A DNA stretch of 64,000 nt from contig OZ219799.1 in assembly GCA_964291275.2 (NCBI GenBank), positions 868,001-932,000 of the forward strand, written 5' to 3'. This document shows positions 9,641 through 18,937 of this stretch, one piece after another; position 1 is the first letter of the stretch, and each line of letters opens with the position of its first letter. The position numbers and the translations under genes were made by a program. The notes under the pieces were generated by a model. The model was not told where the DNA came from. It did no database searches and was given only the letters and a program-made list of their open reading frames with translations. This DNA is from Bin80 sp964291275 (GTDB lineage Bacteria > Bacteroidota > Rhodothermia > Rhodothermales > Bin80).

Positions 9641-9955
9641 CAAATGTTCGACCGTAAGCATCAATAGGGTGTGGCGCTCATTGCGGACGCTACCCAAAAG
9701 CGCATCACATGGGTACCGACGAGATCGGCTGCACCGGTAGGTACAACTCACCACTTAAGAGCAACACGGCCGCGATGGTGACCACGGCCGAGTTGCGAAG
9801 CCTTCAATTGCTGGGTCCATGGGGATTACGCTGGAAATTGCCAGCGCAAGGAGCACTTGGACAACCACCAAGTCGCCGCGCACCCATTCGGTCACGAACA
9901 GCACCACTGCTACGGCGATGGTCGCGAAAACTAATATGACCTCAGTCCTTAGCAC
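9640..9955 (-). pseudogene. Decayed SLC13-type anion permease, N-terminal stump
   Basis: Beginning with a GTG at 9955 that overlaps the stop of the upstream permease gene, the reverse strand encodes LRTEVILVFATIAVAVVLFV and continues through DLVVVQVLLALAISSVI and AIEGFA, the first helices of SLC13/DASS permeases. Similarity then continues only by changing frame: NSAVVTIAAVLLLSG, then GAADLVGTHVMRF, then LLMLTVEHLS, where it runs into TnpB-like sequence near 9640. About 100 residues of a normally ~600-residue protein remain. Frameshifts plus truncation show a pseudogene. The intact version would have been translationally coupled to the APC-Usp permease. Confidence 0.65.
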
Positions 9956-12218
9956 TTTGCGTTGAGCGTCCTGGTTTCTGAATGGAGGAAACTGCCCGAA
10001 CGATACCTCGGGCATTGAAGGAAGTCAGATGGCTGCGGCAACCCAAGAGTATCAAAGGGACGGTAGTTCGCCGAATAATTTCAAGCGCAAACGGTCCAAT
10101 GGAGGGCTCGTTACGTCGCCTGCTCTCCATACCCATTACGAGTAAGTCGCTCGCATCAGCGCGACTTGCAATATGTTTGGCCGGATCTTCAACGAACTCG
10201 ATGTCTACGAGATGCTGACCGGTGGCTTCGTCCCTAGCGATGCGCTTGATGATCCGTTCTACCCGTCGTCCAGAATCTGCTTCGGTGTGCTTCGGGAGTA
10301 CATGAAGAAAGTTTATGAGTGGAGGTGAGACGCGAGAGAGGCTGGCGATAAGCCGCGCTCGAAGGCGGCTGTGAACTCGGTGACCCTGCAGCGGCACAAG
10401 CACCCGCTTTGCTTCCCCGATATGCCACCTCGGTGGGGCGCGCACAATGACGATGTCTGCATCTATGTTCGAAATAAGTCTATTCAGGTGTGCCTCGACT
10501 TTCTGCTTGGTTATTTTCGGCAAGCCTATCATTACCGTTTCACATCGATGCTCGTTTGCTACGCGGGAGATTTCGCCCCATACATCCTTCGCTACGGTAA
10601 AAAGCGTCTCAGGGTGAATTGAACGATCAAAGCCACGTTGGACAGATTCGGCAAGAATCTCCTTTGCATCCAATATTGTTGACGAATCCTCTAATCGTTC
10701 GTGCCGCATCACCGACAATAAGAGCACCTGTCCCACATTCGGTGTGCACACGGTAGCAGCAACATCGGTCATGCTGGCCGCACTGGCCGGATTCGCAACG
10801 GGTACCAGCACAAGTGGACTTCGGCCTCTAGTTTTTGCAAGATCTGGATCAAGCGCCTCTGCGCTTGCATCGGCCAAGCGAGCGCCAGGCGCTAGAGCCA
10901 TAAGGTATAATGCGATGCCGACGGCGAGCCACAGAACTGCAACGCGGCCAGCCTCCGGCACGGCTATGGCTTGAAACACGGCCAATCCCAGGCAAAGCAA
11001 TGTTCCAACTCCCGGCAAAAGCGAAATACGCAATTTGCCCTCCCTGCGGCGAGCAAGGATGACGATGCAGTGGACCATGGCGAACGAAAGCAGAAAGATG
11101 AGGCTTGCCGCTGCTCCCGATGCTGCCACATTACCCACAGCAATAACGATGATGACCATCATGGCACCCGTGGCAAGGGCAGCAATCGCCGGCGTGCCAG
11201 TTGTGGATCGGATCTGGCCCACTTGTCGAGGAAGCGTTCGATCACGCGCCATGGAAAAGGCCACACGGGAAGCCCCGTACAGGTTAGCGTAGAGCGCTGA
11301 GAGCATGGACAATAGGCCGGCTCCGATTACGAGCCAGTAGCCGGTAACTCCCATGTAGTTCTCCGCGGCTTCCGCAATCAAACCCTCCGGGTTGGAAGCC
11401 GCCATGGAAAGGATGCCATCTTCAGATGCACCCACAGCAACAATTGCGACGAGCAAAGGGATATAAATCACCAGTGCAAGTCCTAGAGATAAGTACATCG
11501 CCCGTGGCATGACTCGCCGCGGATTCTTTACCTCCCCTCCAACCGCTGCAATCAAGTCAAAGCCCTGCAGCGCAATGAATGTGTATCCCATCGCCTGCAG
11601 TATACCCAACATGCCTGCAGGGGCAAACGGGCTGAAGTGTTGCGTGATCTCTCCAGAACCGCCGGCGAGCCACGCCCACGCTGCTCCGCCGATCAGCAGG
11701 GCAAAAACAAATACTTTGCCGATAGTGGCCGCATTGCCATCTCCTGAAGTTCGAGCCGTAAGCATCCATGTGTAGAACGCAATAGCGCCCATGGCTAGGA
11801 TGACTTCACCCTGCCCATCGACTATGAATGCCCATGGCTCTCCGGCCGCAGGGAGTAGTCGTCGAATGCCTTCTAGGGTAAATGCCGCGAACCCCAACGC
11901 ATACAACACACCGGCAACTATGGATGCAAACCAGACAACCCAGCCCACCATGAAAGCCACCTGTATGGACAACACGCGCTTCGCATAGGTATAGATGCCA
12001 CCCGATTCCGGGAATCGACGAGACAATCGGGCAAAACTTGCTACGGTAATGCCTGCGATTATTCCGTTAAGCGCGAATGCCACTATTGCGCCGGGGCCAG
12101 CCGTAGCAAACGCAACTCCCGCAAGGGCAAGAATACCGCCGCCTACGATCGCACCAACCCCAAGTGCTGTCGCTCCGAACAGTCCAAGGTGCCGTTCGCT
12201 ACGTTCGTCCGATGCCAT
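9942..12218 (-). CDS. APC-superfamily permease fused to two Usp-like domains
   Basis: 758 residues. Residues 1-~445 form a 12-helix amino-acid/polyamine/organocation permease with the signature GATALGVGAIVGGGI in helix 1 and GFDLIAAVGGEVKNPRR after helix 6. From ~470 to ~735 the protein is soluble, with two universal-stress-protein-like halves: LVLVPVANP...VMIGLPK...DIVIVRAP and RVLVPLQGH...LLVMGMESRR...PLILLGC. APC-Usp fusions are known from several lineages and are thought to gate transport in response to nucleotide or stress signals. The substrate is not evident; amino acid or amine is the default. Placed 190 bp after enolase on the same strand. Confidence 0.88.
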   Translation of the reverse strand: MASDERSERHLGLFGATALGVGAIVGGGILALAGVAFATAGPGAIVAFALNGIIAGITVASFARLSRRFPESGGIYTYAKRVLSIQVAFMVGWVVWFASIVAGVLYALGFAAFTLEGIRRLLPAAGEPWAFIVDGQGEVILAMGAIAFYTWMLTARTSGDGNAATIGKVFVFALLIGGAAWAWLAGGSGEITQHFSPFAPAGMLGILQAMGYTFIALQGFDLIAAVGGEVKNPRRVMPRAMYLSLGLALVIYIPLLVAIVAVGASEDGILSMAASNPEGLIAEAAENYMGVTGYWLVIGAGLLSMLSALYANLYGASRVAFSMARDRTLPRQVGQIRSTTGTPAIAALATGAMMVIIVIAVGNVAASGAAASLIFLLSFAMVHCIVILARRREGKLRISLLPGVGTLLCLGLAVFQAIAVPEAGRVAVLWLAVGIALYLMALAPGARLADASAEALDPDLAKTRGRSPLVLVPVANPASAASMTDVAATVCTPNVGQVLLLSVMRHERLEDSSTILDAKEILAESVQRGFDRSIHPETLFTVAKDVWGEISRVANEHRCETVMIGLPKITKQKVEAHLNRLISNIDADIVIVRAPPRWHIGEAKRVLVPLQGHRVHSRLRARLIASLSRVSPPLINFLHVLPKHTEADSGRRVERIIKRIARDEATGQHLVDIEFVEDPAKHIASRADASDLLVMGMESRRRNEPSIGPFALEIIRRTTVPLILLGCRSHLTSFNARGIVRAVSSIQKPGRSTQSAKD

Positions 12219-12408
12219 GCGTCTGACAATGTGTGCCGTACAGGCTCGATTTATGGTGCACCGACTAATAGGGGCGGACTATCCGATTGCACTTTGGCCG
12301 CCTTAACGCAGACTTCCTGCTGCCCCCCAAAGGTAGTCTTCAGTTTACGAAGTAACCGCTCCACCGGTTCGAACGTCCCTTGACGCTTGGAATCTATTCG
12401 TCTCAAGG

Positions 12409-13704
12409 TTAGATGTGAATTCCGTGCTGGTCGCGAAAATCCCCCTGGAGGCTCTCGTTTATTCGCAGGAGCTGGTTGTATTTTGCCAATCGTGACGATC
12501 TCGAGAGGGAGCCTATCTTGATTTGCCCGCCATTTAATCCGACTGCCAGATCCGACAACGTTACATCTTCAGTTTCTCCTGAGCGTGCTGAGATAACCGT
12601 TTTGAACCCCGCTCTCTTGGCCAACTGAATAGCTTCTACTGTTTCTGTAACAGTTCCGATCTGGTTCATTTTTATGAGCACGGCATTACCAGCCTTTTGC
12701 TCAATGCCACGCTGGATGCGTTGTGTGTGAGTGGTAAAAAGATCATCTCCTACCAGCTGTGTACGAGTGCCTATGCGTCGTGTAAGTTGTTGCCAGCCAC
12801 TCCAGTCTTCCTCATCCAGGCCATCCTCAATTGAGATGATTGGAAAACGGGTCACCCAATCTTCTAGATAGGTTATCATTTTTTCTGTTGTTAGCCTTCT
12901 GCCATCCAGACGCAGGTCATAATGTCCTGTAGAGGCATCAAAAAAATGAGAAGCTGCTATATCCAGCGCAATCGCTATATCTTTGCCTGGCTGCATTCCC
13001 GTTGCCCTTATTGCTGAGCACAGTACTTCCAAGGGTGCTTCATTCGCTGTGAGCAAGGGTCCAAACCCTCCCTCGTCGGCGACCAGCGATGCTATGTGCC
13101 CACGGTCCTGCAAAATTCTGCGGGTACTCCAATACACGGCCGCAACCATCTCCAGTGCTTGCGGAAATGTCTTCGCTCCAACAGGAATGACGAGATAGTC
13201 TTGTATATCGAGATTATTACCCGCATGGAGTCCCCCGCTGATAATATTCACCATTGGCATTGGAAGGCAAGGTTGCTCTCCTTTGGGTAAATAACGGTCG
13301 GCCAGGTACCGAAAAAGCGGTTTGTTAGCAGCAGCAGCGTAGGCGTGCAGGGCGGCAAACGAAACTCCAAGGATGGCGTTGGCGCCGAGGCGCCCTTTGG
13401 TTGGTGTTCCGTCCAGATCAATCAGTGCTTGGTCCAGTGCCTCCTGATCTTCAGCATTAATGCCTGTTATAGTTGCCGCAATTTCCCCATTTACGTGTGC
13501 CACCGCATTGAGAACACCTCTGCCCTGATATCGGTTCGTGTCGTTATCCCGAAGCTCATGCGCTTCAAAACGTCCGGTAGATGCTCCTGAGGGCACCATC
13601 ATTCGACCGCGGTGGCCGGACGCTAATGCTATCTCCACTTCCACGGTAGGTAATCCCCGTGAATCTAGAACTTCTCGACCCTTTACGTACGTTATTTGAG
13701 TCAT
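12409..13704 (-). CDS. eno: Enolase-family protein with altered active site
   Basis: 431 residues, full length. Canonical enolase interconverts 2-phosphoglycerate and phosphoenolpyruvate. Present are the loop VPSGASTG, Mg ligands D248 (ALDIAAS), E303 (SIEDGLDEEDW) and D320 (VGDDLF), acid E211 (ADEGG), base K345 (LIKMNQIG), R374-S375 and K396 (GQIKIG). Two usually invariant residues differ: Asp169 replaces the Glu of the IQEF motif (yeast E168), and Ala373 replaces the His of SHRSGETED. Its start overlaps the stop of the upstream kinase (ATGA) inside a sugar-catabolic operon. It may be a specialised paralogue rather than the glycolytic enzyme; a working enolase cannot be excluded. Confidence 0.85.
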   Translation of the reverse strand: MTQITYVKGREVLDSRGLPTVEVEIALASGHRGRMMVPSGASTGRFEAHELRDNDTNRYQGRGVLNAVAHVNGEIAATITGINAEDQEALDQALIDLDGTPTKGRLGANAILGVSFAALHAYAAAANKPLFRYLADRYLPKGEQPCLPMPMVNIISGGLHAGNNLDIQDYLVIPVGAKTFPQALEMVAAVYWSTRRILQDRGHIASLVADEGGFGPLLTANEAPLEVLCSAIRATGMQPGKDIAIALDIAASHFFDASTGHYDLRLDGRRLTTEKMITYLEDWVTRFPIISIEDGLDEEDWSGWQQLTRRIGTRTQLVGDDLFTTHTQRIQRGIEQKAGNAVLIKMNQIGTVTETVEAIQLAKRAGFKTVISARSGETEDVTLSDLAVGLNGGQIKIGSLSRSSRLAKYNQLLRINESLQGDFRDQHGIHI

Positions 13705-14681
13705 GACAGTTGCCAGGCCCGCTTGATCAATTCCAGCGGGTCATCCTGCCCAGAATACTGAATCCAAGCCATTGCGGTTTTTCGAATGCGGTTGCGCAAG
13801 GCATCCCCCTGTACATACGGCATAGGTGATTTGCTGTCCAGTCGAGCCAGAAGAAGAAGGCCAATGTGAGGGATCAAGCCATCCACTGATCGACCGTAAC
13901 CTCTGAGAAACGCCTGGATCGCAGCCAGAGCATTCGTTTCACGGCGCAGTACCCAACCCTTGAGCATAAGGTGTCCCAGGCAGAAGGATACATCAAAAAG
14001 AGGATGCCCCCAGTGGGCGACCTCAAAGTCAAGTAACATCACCGCACCCGCTGGATCAACAAGTATGTTTTTTGGTGAATAATCCCCATGGGTAAGGCTG
14101 TATCGGCACGATAAGAGATCATCAATTAGTCGGTCGATAGGCTCTTTAAGTGCGGGGTAACGCGTGATGAGGTAGCGATGAAAGGGGTCGATACGAAGCT
14201 CATCAAAGAACGTGATTTCCTCAAATATTGCCCGACCGTCGGTTGCCGAGTTCCCCTCCTGAATTTGACGCAGGATCAGACCAACCGAAAACCCCACTGA
14301 CGCTTCAAACACTCCATTCATCAAGTGCTCTTTCCATGAGATTGCCTCTGTGGGTGCACAGGTCATCACACAGACATGATGTTCGCTGTCAAAGTGTACA
14401 ACTTCCGGCACAGTTCCCTTCGGCAAGATGGTCGACAGGAACCGCATGCATGCTTGCTCCTGTTTGATCCGCCGAACGTCAGAGAACCATTCGATTTCGG
14501 TTGCCAGCTTTGGTAACGGTTGTTTTAGCACCCAGCGTACTTCTGGGGTAACGACCTTCCAAACGTAGTTCGATACCCCTCCCGGTAAGACACTTACGTT
14601 AAGCGTCTCTTCCGGGGACACCCATCCCTGTTGGCGCAAATAGGCTTTTACGTGTTCAGAATTTGATAAGCTTATGATCAG
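13701..14681 (-). CDS. Aminoglycoside-phosphotransferase-fold small-molecule kinase
   Basis: A choline-kinase/APH-fold kinase of ~326 residues. Visible are a Gly-rich loop LPGGVSNYVWKV, the ATP lysine in RWVLKQPLP, the catalytic loop LTHGDYSPKNIL and the metal motif LLDFEVAHWG. The open frame runs up to 14873 into the preceding gene, but family similarity begins at about EHVKAYLRQQGW. No ATG fits, so the start is probably a non-AUG codon (for example CTG at 14681) overlapping the upstream stop. The stop overlaps the enolase start by ATGA. Relatives phosphorylate sugars, amino-sugars, methylthioribose or amino alcohols; the neighbours suggest a sugar or sugar-acid substrate. The substrate is not readable from sequence. 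Confidence 0.78.
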   Translation of the reverse strand: MIISLSNSEHVKAYLRQQGWVSPEETLNVSVLPGGVSNYVWKVVTPEVRWVLKQPLPKLATEIEWFSDVRRIKQEQACMRFLSTILPKGTVPEVVHFDSEHHVCVMTCAPTEAISWKEHLMNGVFEASVGFSVGLILRQIQEGNSATDGRAIFEEITFFDELRIDPFHRYLITRYPALKEPIDRLIDDLLSCRYSLTHGDYSPKNILVDPAGAVMLLDFEVAHWGHPLFDVSFCLGHLMLKGWVLRRETNALAAIQAFLRGYGRSVDGLIPHIGLLLLARLDSKSPMPYVQGDALRNRIRKTAMAWIQYSGQDDPLELIKRAWQLS

Positions 14682-16744
14682 CTCTGTGATGCTATTCCGT
14701 CCTTGGTTACCGTATAGAGATTTCCCTGGTAAGCAATGTTGCGCAGACTTGCGCTGGGGTCGAACGATGCAAATTGTGGTGTTGCAGTTAACCCGTTCGT
14801 GAGAGTTGCCCGGAGTCCGAAGATCCCTTCGAGAATTACCGTCACCCAACTCCCATTCGAAGAACAGGCCCAATCGGTGATATAGGGTGTGTCTGAGGGT
14901 GCCTTGCGGGCTCCTCCCTCTTCCAGGCTGATGACCCCGTCGGCAAAATGTGCCTGTGCAAAAGGGCCTTGGTTGGCACTTCGGGCCAAGCCTTTTAACC
15001 AGTTGAAGGCCAGATCTGCTGCACCAATGCGATACAGTCCACGTGCGGTTTCAGATGGCCAGGCCGGATAGGCTCCTGTCCATTGATGGTCCGGTCGCAC
15101 ATGAAAGAGTACGTTTTCGTCGGCAGGTGAGAGGGCATGCATCCAGGTGGCAGTCTGAATCTCCCGCTTAAAAAAGTCGACCATTTCTGCTTTTTGCTGC
15201 GCAGACAAGTCATCAGGAATTGTATTGAGAACGGTCAGTAAGTCGTAGCAGTGTCGCACTTCGTACATCTCGCCGTCAGGGTGCCGCGCCCGCCAATAAC
15301 CCTTGGTTTTGACGTAAAGAGACTGGATCGCTTCCAACAATCTCTCAGATTCCCGACGAAACTTATCGCTTTGGGGGCCCCCTCGCCCCGAAGCTTCCAT
15401 AAGGTTTGCTGCAACACGCATATTGTGTACGTTGGCCACGTTGAGACTTGCGACCTCGTGCGTATAGGTACTCACACACTCGAGCAGGTTGTTGATTCCG
15501 CCATAATCTGCCAGTTTGTTGGCACTCTGAAAATTTTTCCACTGTTGGGCATAGTCGCTCAGGAAATCTATGACCCGTTTTTCTGTGCCGGCAACAGATT
15601 TTTCAAGCCAATCCACGTCGCCGGTCCAGCGAATGTACTCGCGCACCATACTCACCATCGCGAAATCATTTACCGAATACCAGTTGCCAACCGGTCCTCC
15701 GGTCAGGTATTCAGTGCCAAAATGCTTATGGGTATCAGTACACATCCAGTGCTCCAGATACTTTCGCATTACCCCGGGGTCCAGTAGGGCGTGCACTTGC
15801 ATACTCAGGAAATAATCCCAGATAAAGGTGACGGTTTGCCAGTAGCGTGGCATCAGGGTATCATAAGTGCGCCCCAATACGGAAAAGGGACTGTCCCTTC
15901 GGAAATAAATGACACCGAGTGCACCCATCCAGTACAGTTTTCGGATTTCTGCATCGGTGGTATCCAGTTCCGGTAAATGTCCGGCGTACTGGTGGTTGCC
16001 GGGGGTATAGATTGCTTTCAGTTCGGCGTTCCAATGTACCCGTACGCGGTTAAGCTCCCCAGTCACATCACGGATGAACGTGTCGTAGATGGAACTGGCT
16101 TCGATTTCCGTTTCTGCTATTGTGTTGACATAGCTTATCTGCTCCGTTTCCCCAGGATGTAGGTTGAGGGCATACCGAAATCCACTCTTTTTCACGGAAT
16201 CGGCACGAGGGTACATTCCCTGGATTGAAACAGCATAGCTCTGTTGTGCACTAAACACAACGGCACTGCGCTCGCGATCTATTTTGGCCACATTGTTTGA
16301 TTCCTGTGGTGGCAGAAAGGCAGCCCAGTTGTCTGTGGACTTCGTAACGCAACCTTGCACATTCAAGCCTATTTCGATTTCTCGTGTCTCGCCACTTCGA
16401 TTTTCAATAGTAACCTTCGTCATGACCGCCATTTTTTTCAAGGCCAGTGCGGTGACAGAAGTAAAATGGAATCCCTTGTAATTGGCTTCCCGGACAATAC
16501 GGTCGGGATACCAAGTAAAGGTGACCGGTATGCCCAAAGAGGGAAAATGTCTACCGTCAATCACAAACGTTCCAGAAACAGTATCTGAAGTGCCGAAAGG
16601 AGGGAAGTTGAGACAGCGTAGGCCGGTGAGGTCAACGACTGCCTGAACCACACCGAGAAAATTGGTCAGTCCTGGCGGATTAAAACAATCACCGAAGCGA
16701 TGTGTCATCGCCGAACTCTTCAGATCTTCCACCTCGGGTATCAT
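14678..16744 (-). CDS. Six-hairpin glycosidase-like protein (paralogue B)
   Basis: 688 residues, same architecture as the 7076-9124 product: shared start (MIP.V.DL...THRFGD.FNPPGLTNFLG), RCLNFPPF, WYPDRIVRE, TYDTLMPRYWQ, HFGTEYLTG, WYSVNDFAMVS, and GAYPAWPSETARGLYRIG near the end. No signal peptide, so it is cytoplasmic and would act on oligosaccharides brought in by the ABC system. The (alpha/alpha)6 assignment is by motif pattern, not by a recognised CAZy family. It lies ~96 bp after the DUF4185 gene and overlaps the start of the kinase gene. Two close copies in one locus point to a recent duplication with possible split in linkage or anomer preference. Confidence 0.75.
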   Translation of the reverse strand: MIPEVEDLKSSAMTHRFGDCFNPPGLTNFLGVVQAVVDLTGLRCLNFPPFGTSDTVSGTFVIDGRHFPSLGIPVTFTWYPDRIVREANYKGFHFTSVTALALKKMAVMTKVTIENRSGETREIEIGLNVQGCVTKSTDNWAAFLPPQESNNVAKIDRERSAVVFSAQQSYAVSIQGMYPRADSVKKSGFRYALNLHPGETEQISYVNTIAETEIEASSIYDTFIRDVTGELNRVRVHWNAELKAIYTPGNHQYAGHLPELDTTDAEIRKLYWMGALGVIYFRRDSPFSVLGRTYDTLMPRYWQTVTFIWDYFLSMQVHALLDPGVMRKYLEHWMCTDTHKHFGTEYLTGGPVGNWYSVNDFAMVSMVREYIRWTGDVDWLEKSVAGTEKRVIDFLSDYAQQWKNFQSANKLADYGGINNLLECVSTYTHEVASLNVANVHNMRVAANLMEASGRGGPQSDKFRRESERLLEAIQSLYVKTKGYWRARHPDGEMYEVRHCYDLLTVLNTIPDDLSAQQKAEMVDFFKREIQTATWMHALSPADENVLFHVRPDHQWTGAYPAWPSETARGLYRIGAADLAFNWLKGLARSANQGPFAQAHFADGVISLEEGGARKAPSDTPYITDWACSSNGSWVTVILEGIFGLRATLTNGLTATPQFASFDPSASLRNIAYQGNLYTVTKDGIASQS

Positions 16745-16840
16745 GTACGCATGCTTGTGGTCGATAATCAGACGAGTACCCCCTGAAGCATAGGAATCAG
16801 TTAACCTTTGCCTGTGATTCCGGTGGTTGCTGATTCAGCG

Positions 16841-17929
16841 CTATGCCAGTGTTATTTCAATAAGATGGGGGAAATATTCCTCGAACTCAATGTAGGTAAT
16901 GTATAGGATACGACCACGGTCTTCGGCTAGTTCGGGATGCTCTTTGGCCGCGTAAACAAGTCGTGGGTAAGGGATCGGCTTTTCCGGTGGCTTAACAGTC
17001 CATAAAGTGATGGCTTCGCTCCAGGGGCCCCATGGGTTTGGTGCGGTTCGACCTACGATTTCGCGACTCAGTCCCATGGAATGCACGGACAGATATTGTC
17101 CCAGGTATTCGTTGTATGAAACCGACATCTCATTCGGCATACCGGAGAAGATGACGGTAGCGGCATGAACATCTTTACTCCAGTTCTCCGGATCACCGGT
17201 AAAGTATTCGTACTGATCGATATGCCCTATATCTTCGGGGTGCACCCTTGCAACATAAGCATGGTGTCGAAAATCCGGGGCTTGCAAGCTTCCGTAGAGA
17301 TAGATCCATTTCTCCTCTATAAGCACTGCCGCGGCGAATTGCGGCTGGTCGTTTGGCCAGATCACGGTTGTGCCATTGCGTTCTATGCGTTCGAACGTCC
17401 AATCTGTATCGGATCCTATTGCCAATCCTGTTCCTATGATTTCGAATCCCACGGGCAGGGGATCTCCTCCCTCTTCGAGCATTAGAATTTTCATGAAGAA
17501 GAGGTACAGCTTATTATTGAGCTTGCAGCCGTGCATACACCATATGCGATCCTTCTCGGGATCTTCGCCGGGGAGAGAGGGCACCAGTTGCTTGAGCTTA
17601 CCGTCAGGATTCAGGATGTAGGAAAAATCGTTCAGCCCTTCACGTCCGGACTGATCCCTCAGAATCAGTCCGGTGTTGGTGATCATCTGATCGAACGGGC
17701 CCTTGCCGCTTAAATCCTGACCACCAACGGGCTCGCCAAAAATGTACCACAGACTTTCTTCTGGCCGTTCGCCGATCAGCGTATCGCCAAAATACCATAA
17801 CACACGGCCGTCGCCGAGTGGAATGGAGTACGCTCCGTCTTGCCCCACCATTCGGTGGGGATTCTCAACAAACTGCGGCCCTAGGTCCCGGGAAGAAGCA
17901 ACCCGTAATGCAGCACTGGGTCTGGTCAT
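16841..17929 (-). CDS. DUF4185-type five-bladed propeller, GH43/GH130-like fold
   Basis: 362 residues. The start motif GQDGAYSIPLGDGRVLWYFGDTLIG is characteristic of DUF4185, and later repeats such as YLFFMK, WIYLYGS, MSVSYNEYLGQYLSVHS and TAPNPWGPWSEAIT are beta-propeller blades like those in GH43, GH68 and GH130 enzymes. No signal peptide is visible; the protein may be cytoplasmic. Family members occur in polysaccharide utilisation loci and some are glycosidases. It sits between a T9SS protein and a six-hairpin gene on the same strand, ~50 bp from the former, in keeping with a role in glycan breakdown. The exact activity cannot be assigned. Confidence 0.75.
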   Translation of the reverse strand: MTRPSAALRVASSRDLGPQFVENPHRMVGQDGAYSIPLGDGRVLWYFGDTLIGERPEESLWYIFGEPVGGQDLSGKGPFDQMITNTGLILRDQSGREGLNDFSYILNPDGKLKQLVPSLPGEDPEKDRIWCMHGCKLNNKLYLFFMKILMLEEGGDPLPVGFEIIGTGLAIGSDTDWTFERIERNGTTVIWPNDQPQFAAAVLIEEKWIYLYGSLQAPDFRHHAYVARVHPEDIGHIDQYEYFTGDPENWSKDVHAATVIFSGMPNEMSVSYNEYLGQYLSVHSMGLSREIVGRTAPNPWGPWSEAITLWTVKPPEKPIPYPRLVYAAKEHPELAEDRGRILYITYIEFEEYFPHLIEITLA

Positions 17930-17980
17930 TGCCTCCGAGATGGTGGAAGCGGCAGATATCGGGATCTGCCTGCATTCCTG

Positions 17981-18871
17981 TTACTTGGACAATATCATAC
18001 TGCGCGTTTCGGAAAACTCGCCCGCCTCAAGTTGATAGAGATATATACCACTTGGCAGGTTACCTGCTTCAAACTTGGCTTCATACACGCCGGGTGACTT
18101 TGTCTCATTAACGAGTTGAGCGACCTCTCGTCCAGTTACATCGAAGACACGCAACCCGACGGGCGTAGCTTCTTCCACTGCGTACCGGATGGTGGTACTA
18201 GGGTTGAACGGGTTGGGGTAGTTCTGCTCAAGCACAAACTGCGACGGTATGCCGTTTTTAGTCACGTCTTCAATCCCAACGCCACCCATTACGGTGATCA
18301 TATTGTTCATAGAGGAGTCCGCACCGTTGAGGGAACTAGACCCACATGTCATGAACCAGTCACAGGTGGGAAAATAGGATTCTTTAGTTACTACGTACCC
18401 GATCGGAAAATCACCCGTCATCTGCCCGACCTGCAATTGCATATTGACTTCTGCAATTAGTGTATCCGCATGCAGATAGCCTACATCAGAGATGGTTCCT
18501 ATCCATTTCATTCCACTCGGAGCCGGGATTGCTTTTTCTGTGGAGTCGGTCCATTCGGGCGATACATCAAGGGATCCGCTCCCGACATCACCATTCATAT
18601 CACTGGCGGTGTATTCAGCAGTGACAAGCTCCCAATCCTCTGGCACCAGCACAGAGAAAACGCCTTTCCAGGGCGTGGTAGTCTCCCCCGTATTTTCCTG
18701 CGCGACAATGCGTACGGGGATAACTTCTCCGACGTTAGCCGTTCTTGGCATTTCGATCTCAATGATCAGACAGGCCGACCATATCAGGCAGATGGACAGA
18801 GCAATCGTCCAGAGGACCAGACGCGTCCGGTTCTTTGTTTTGTTCGGGGTATTCGGTATGAGTTGCTTCAT
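17981..18871 (-). CDS. Exported protein with T9SS type A sorting domain
   Basis: 296 residues: an N-terminal hydrophobic segment (LWTIALSICLIWSACLI), a beta-sandwich-like middle of ~180 residues with no family I recognise, and a C-terminal sorting domain beginning FVLEQNYPNPFNPSTTIRY and ending GIYLYQLEAGEFSETRSM. The last ~80 residues direct secretion through the type IX system and surface attachment. The middle includes GYVVTKESYFPTCDWFMTCG, whose two cysteines could form a disulfide. Position between GH38-like and DUF4185 genes suggests a surface glycan-binding role, but this is inference only. Confidence 0.75.
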   Translation of the reverse strand: MKQLIPNTPNKTKNRTRLVLWTIALSICLIWSACLIIEIEMPRTANVGEVIPVRIVAQENTGETTTPWKGVFSVLVPEDWELVTAEYTASDMNGDVGSGSLDVSPEWTDSTEKAIPAPSGMKWIGTISDVGYLHADTLIAEVNMQLQVGQMTGDFPIGYVVTKESYFPTCDWFMTCGSSSLNGADSSMNNMITVMGGVGIEDVTKNGIPSQFVLEQNYPNPFNPSTTIRYAVEEATPVGLRVFDVTGREVAQLVNETKSPGVYEAKFEAGNLPSGIYLYQLEAGEFSETRSMILSK

Positions 18872-18937
18872 GAGGGGTTTGTTTTAAGGGTTGCTGAATG
18901 GGTGCGCTAATTGCGTGAATGATGTCTGCGGGATCGG

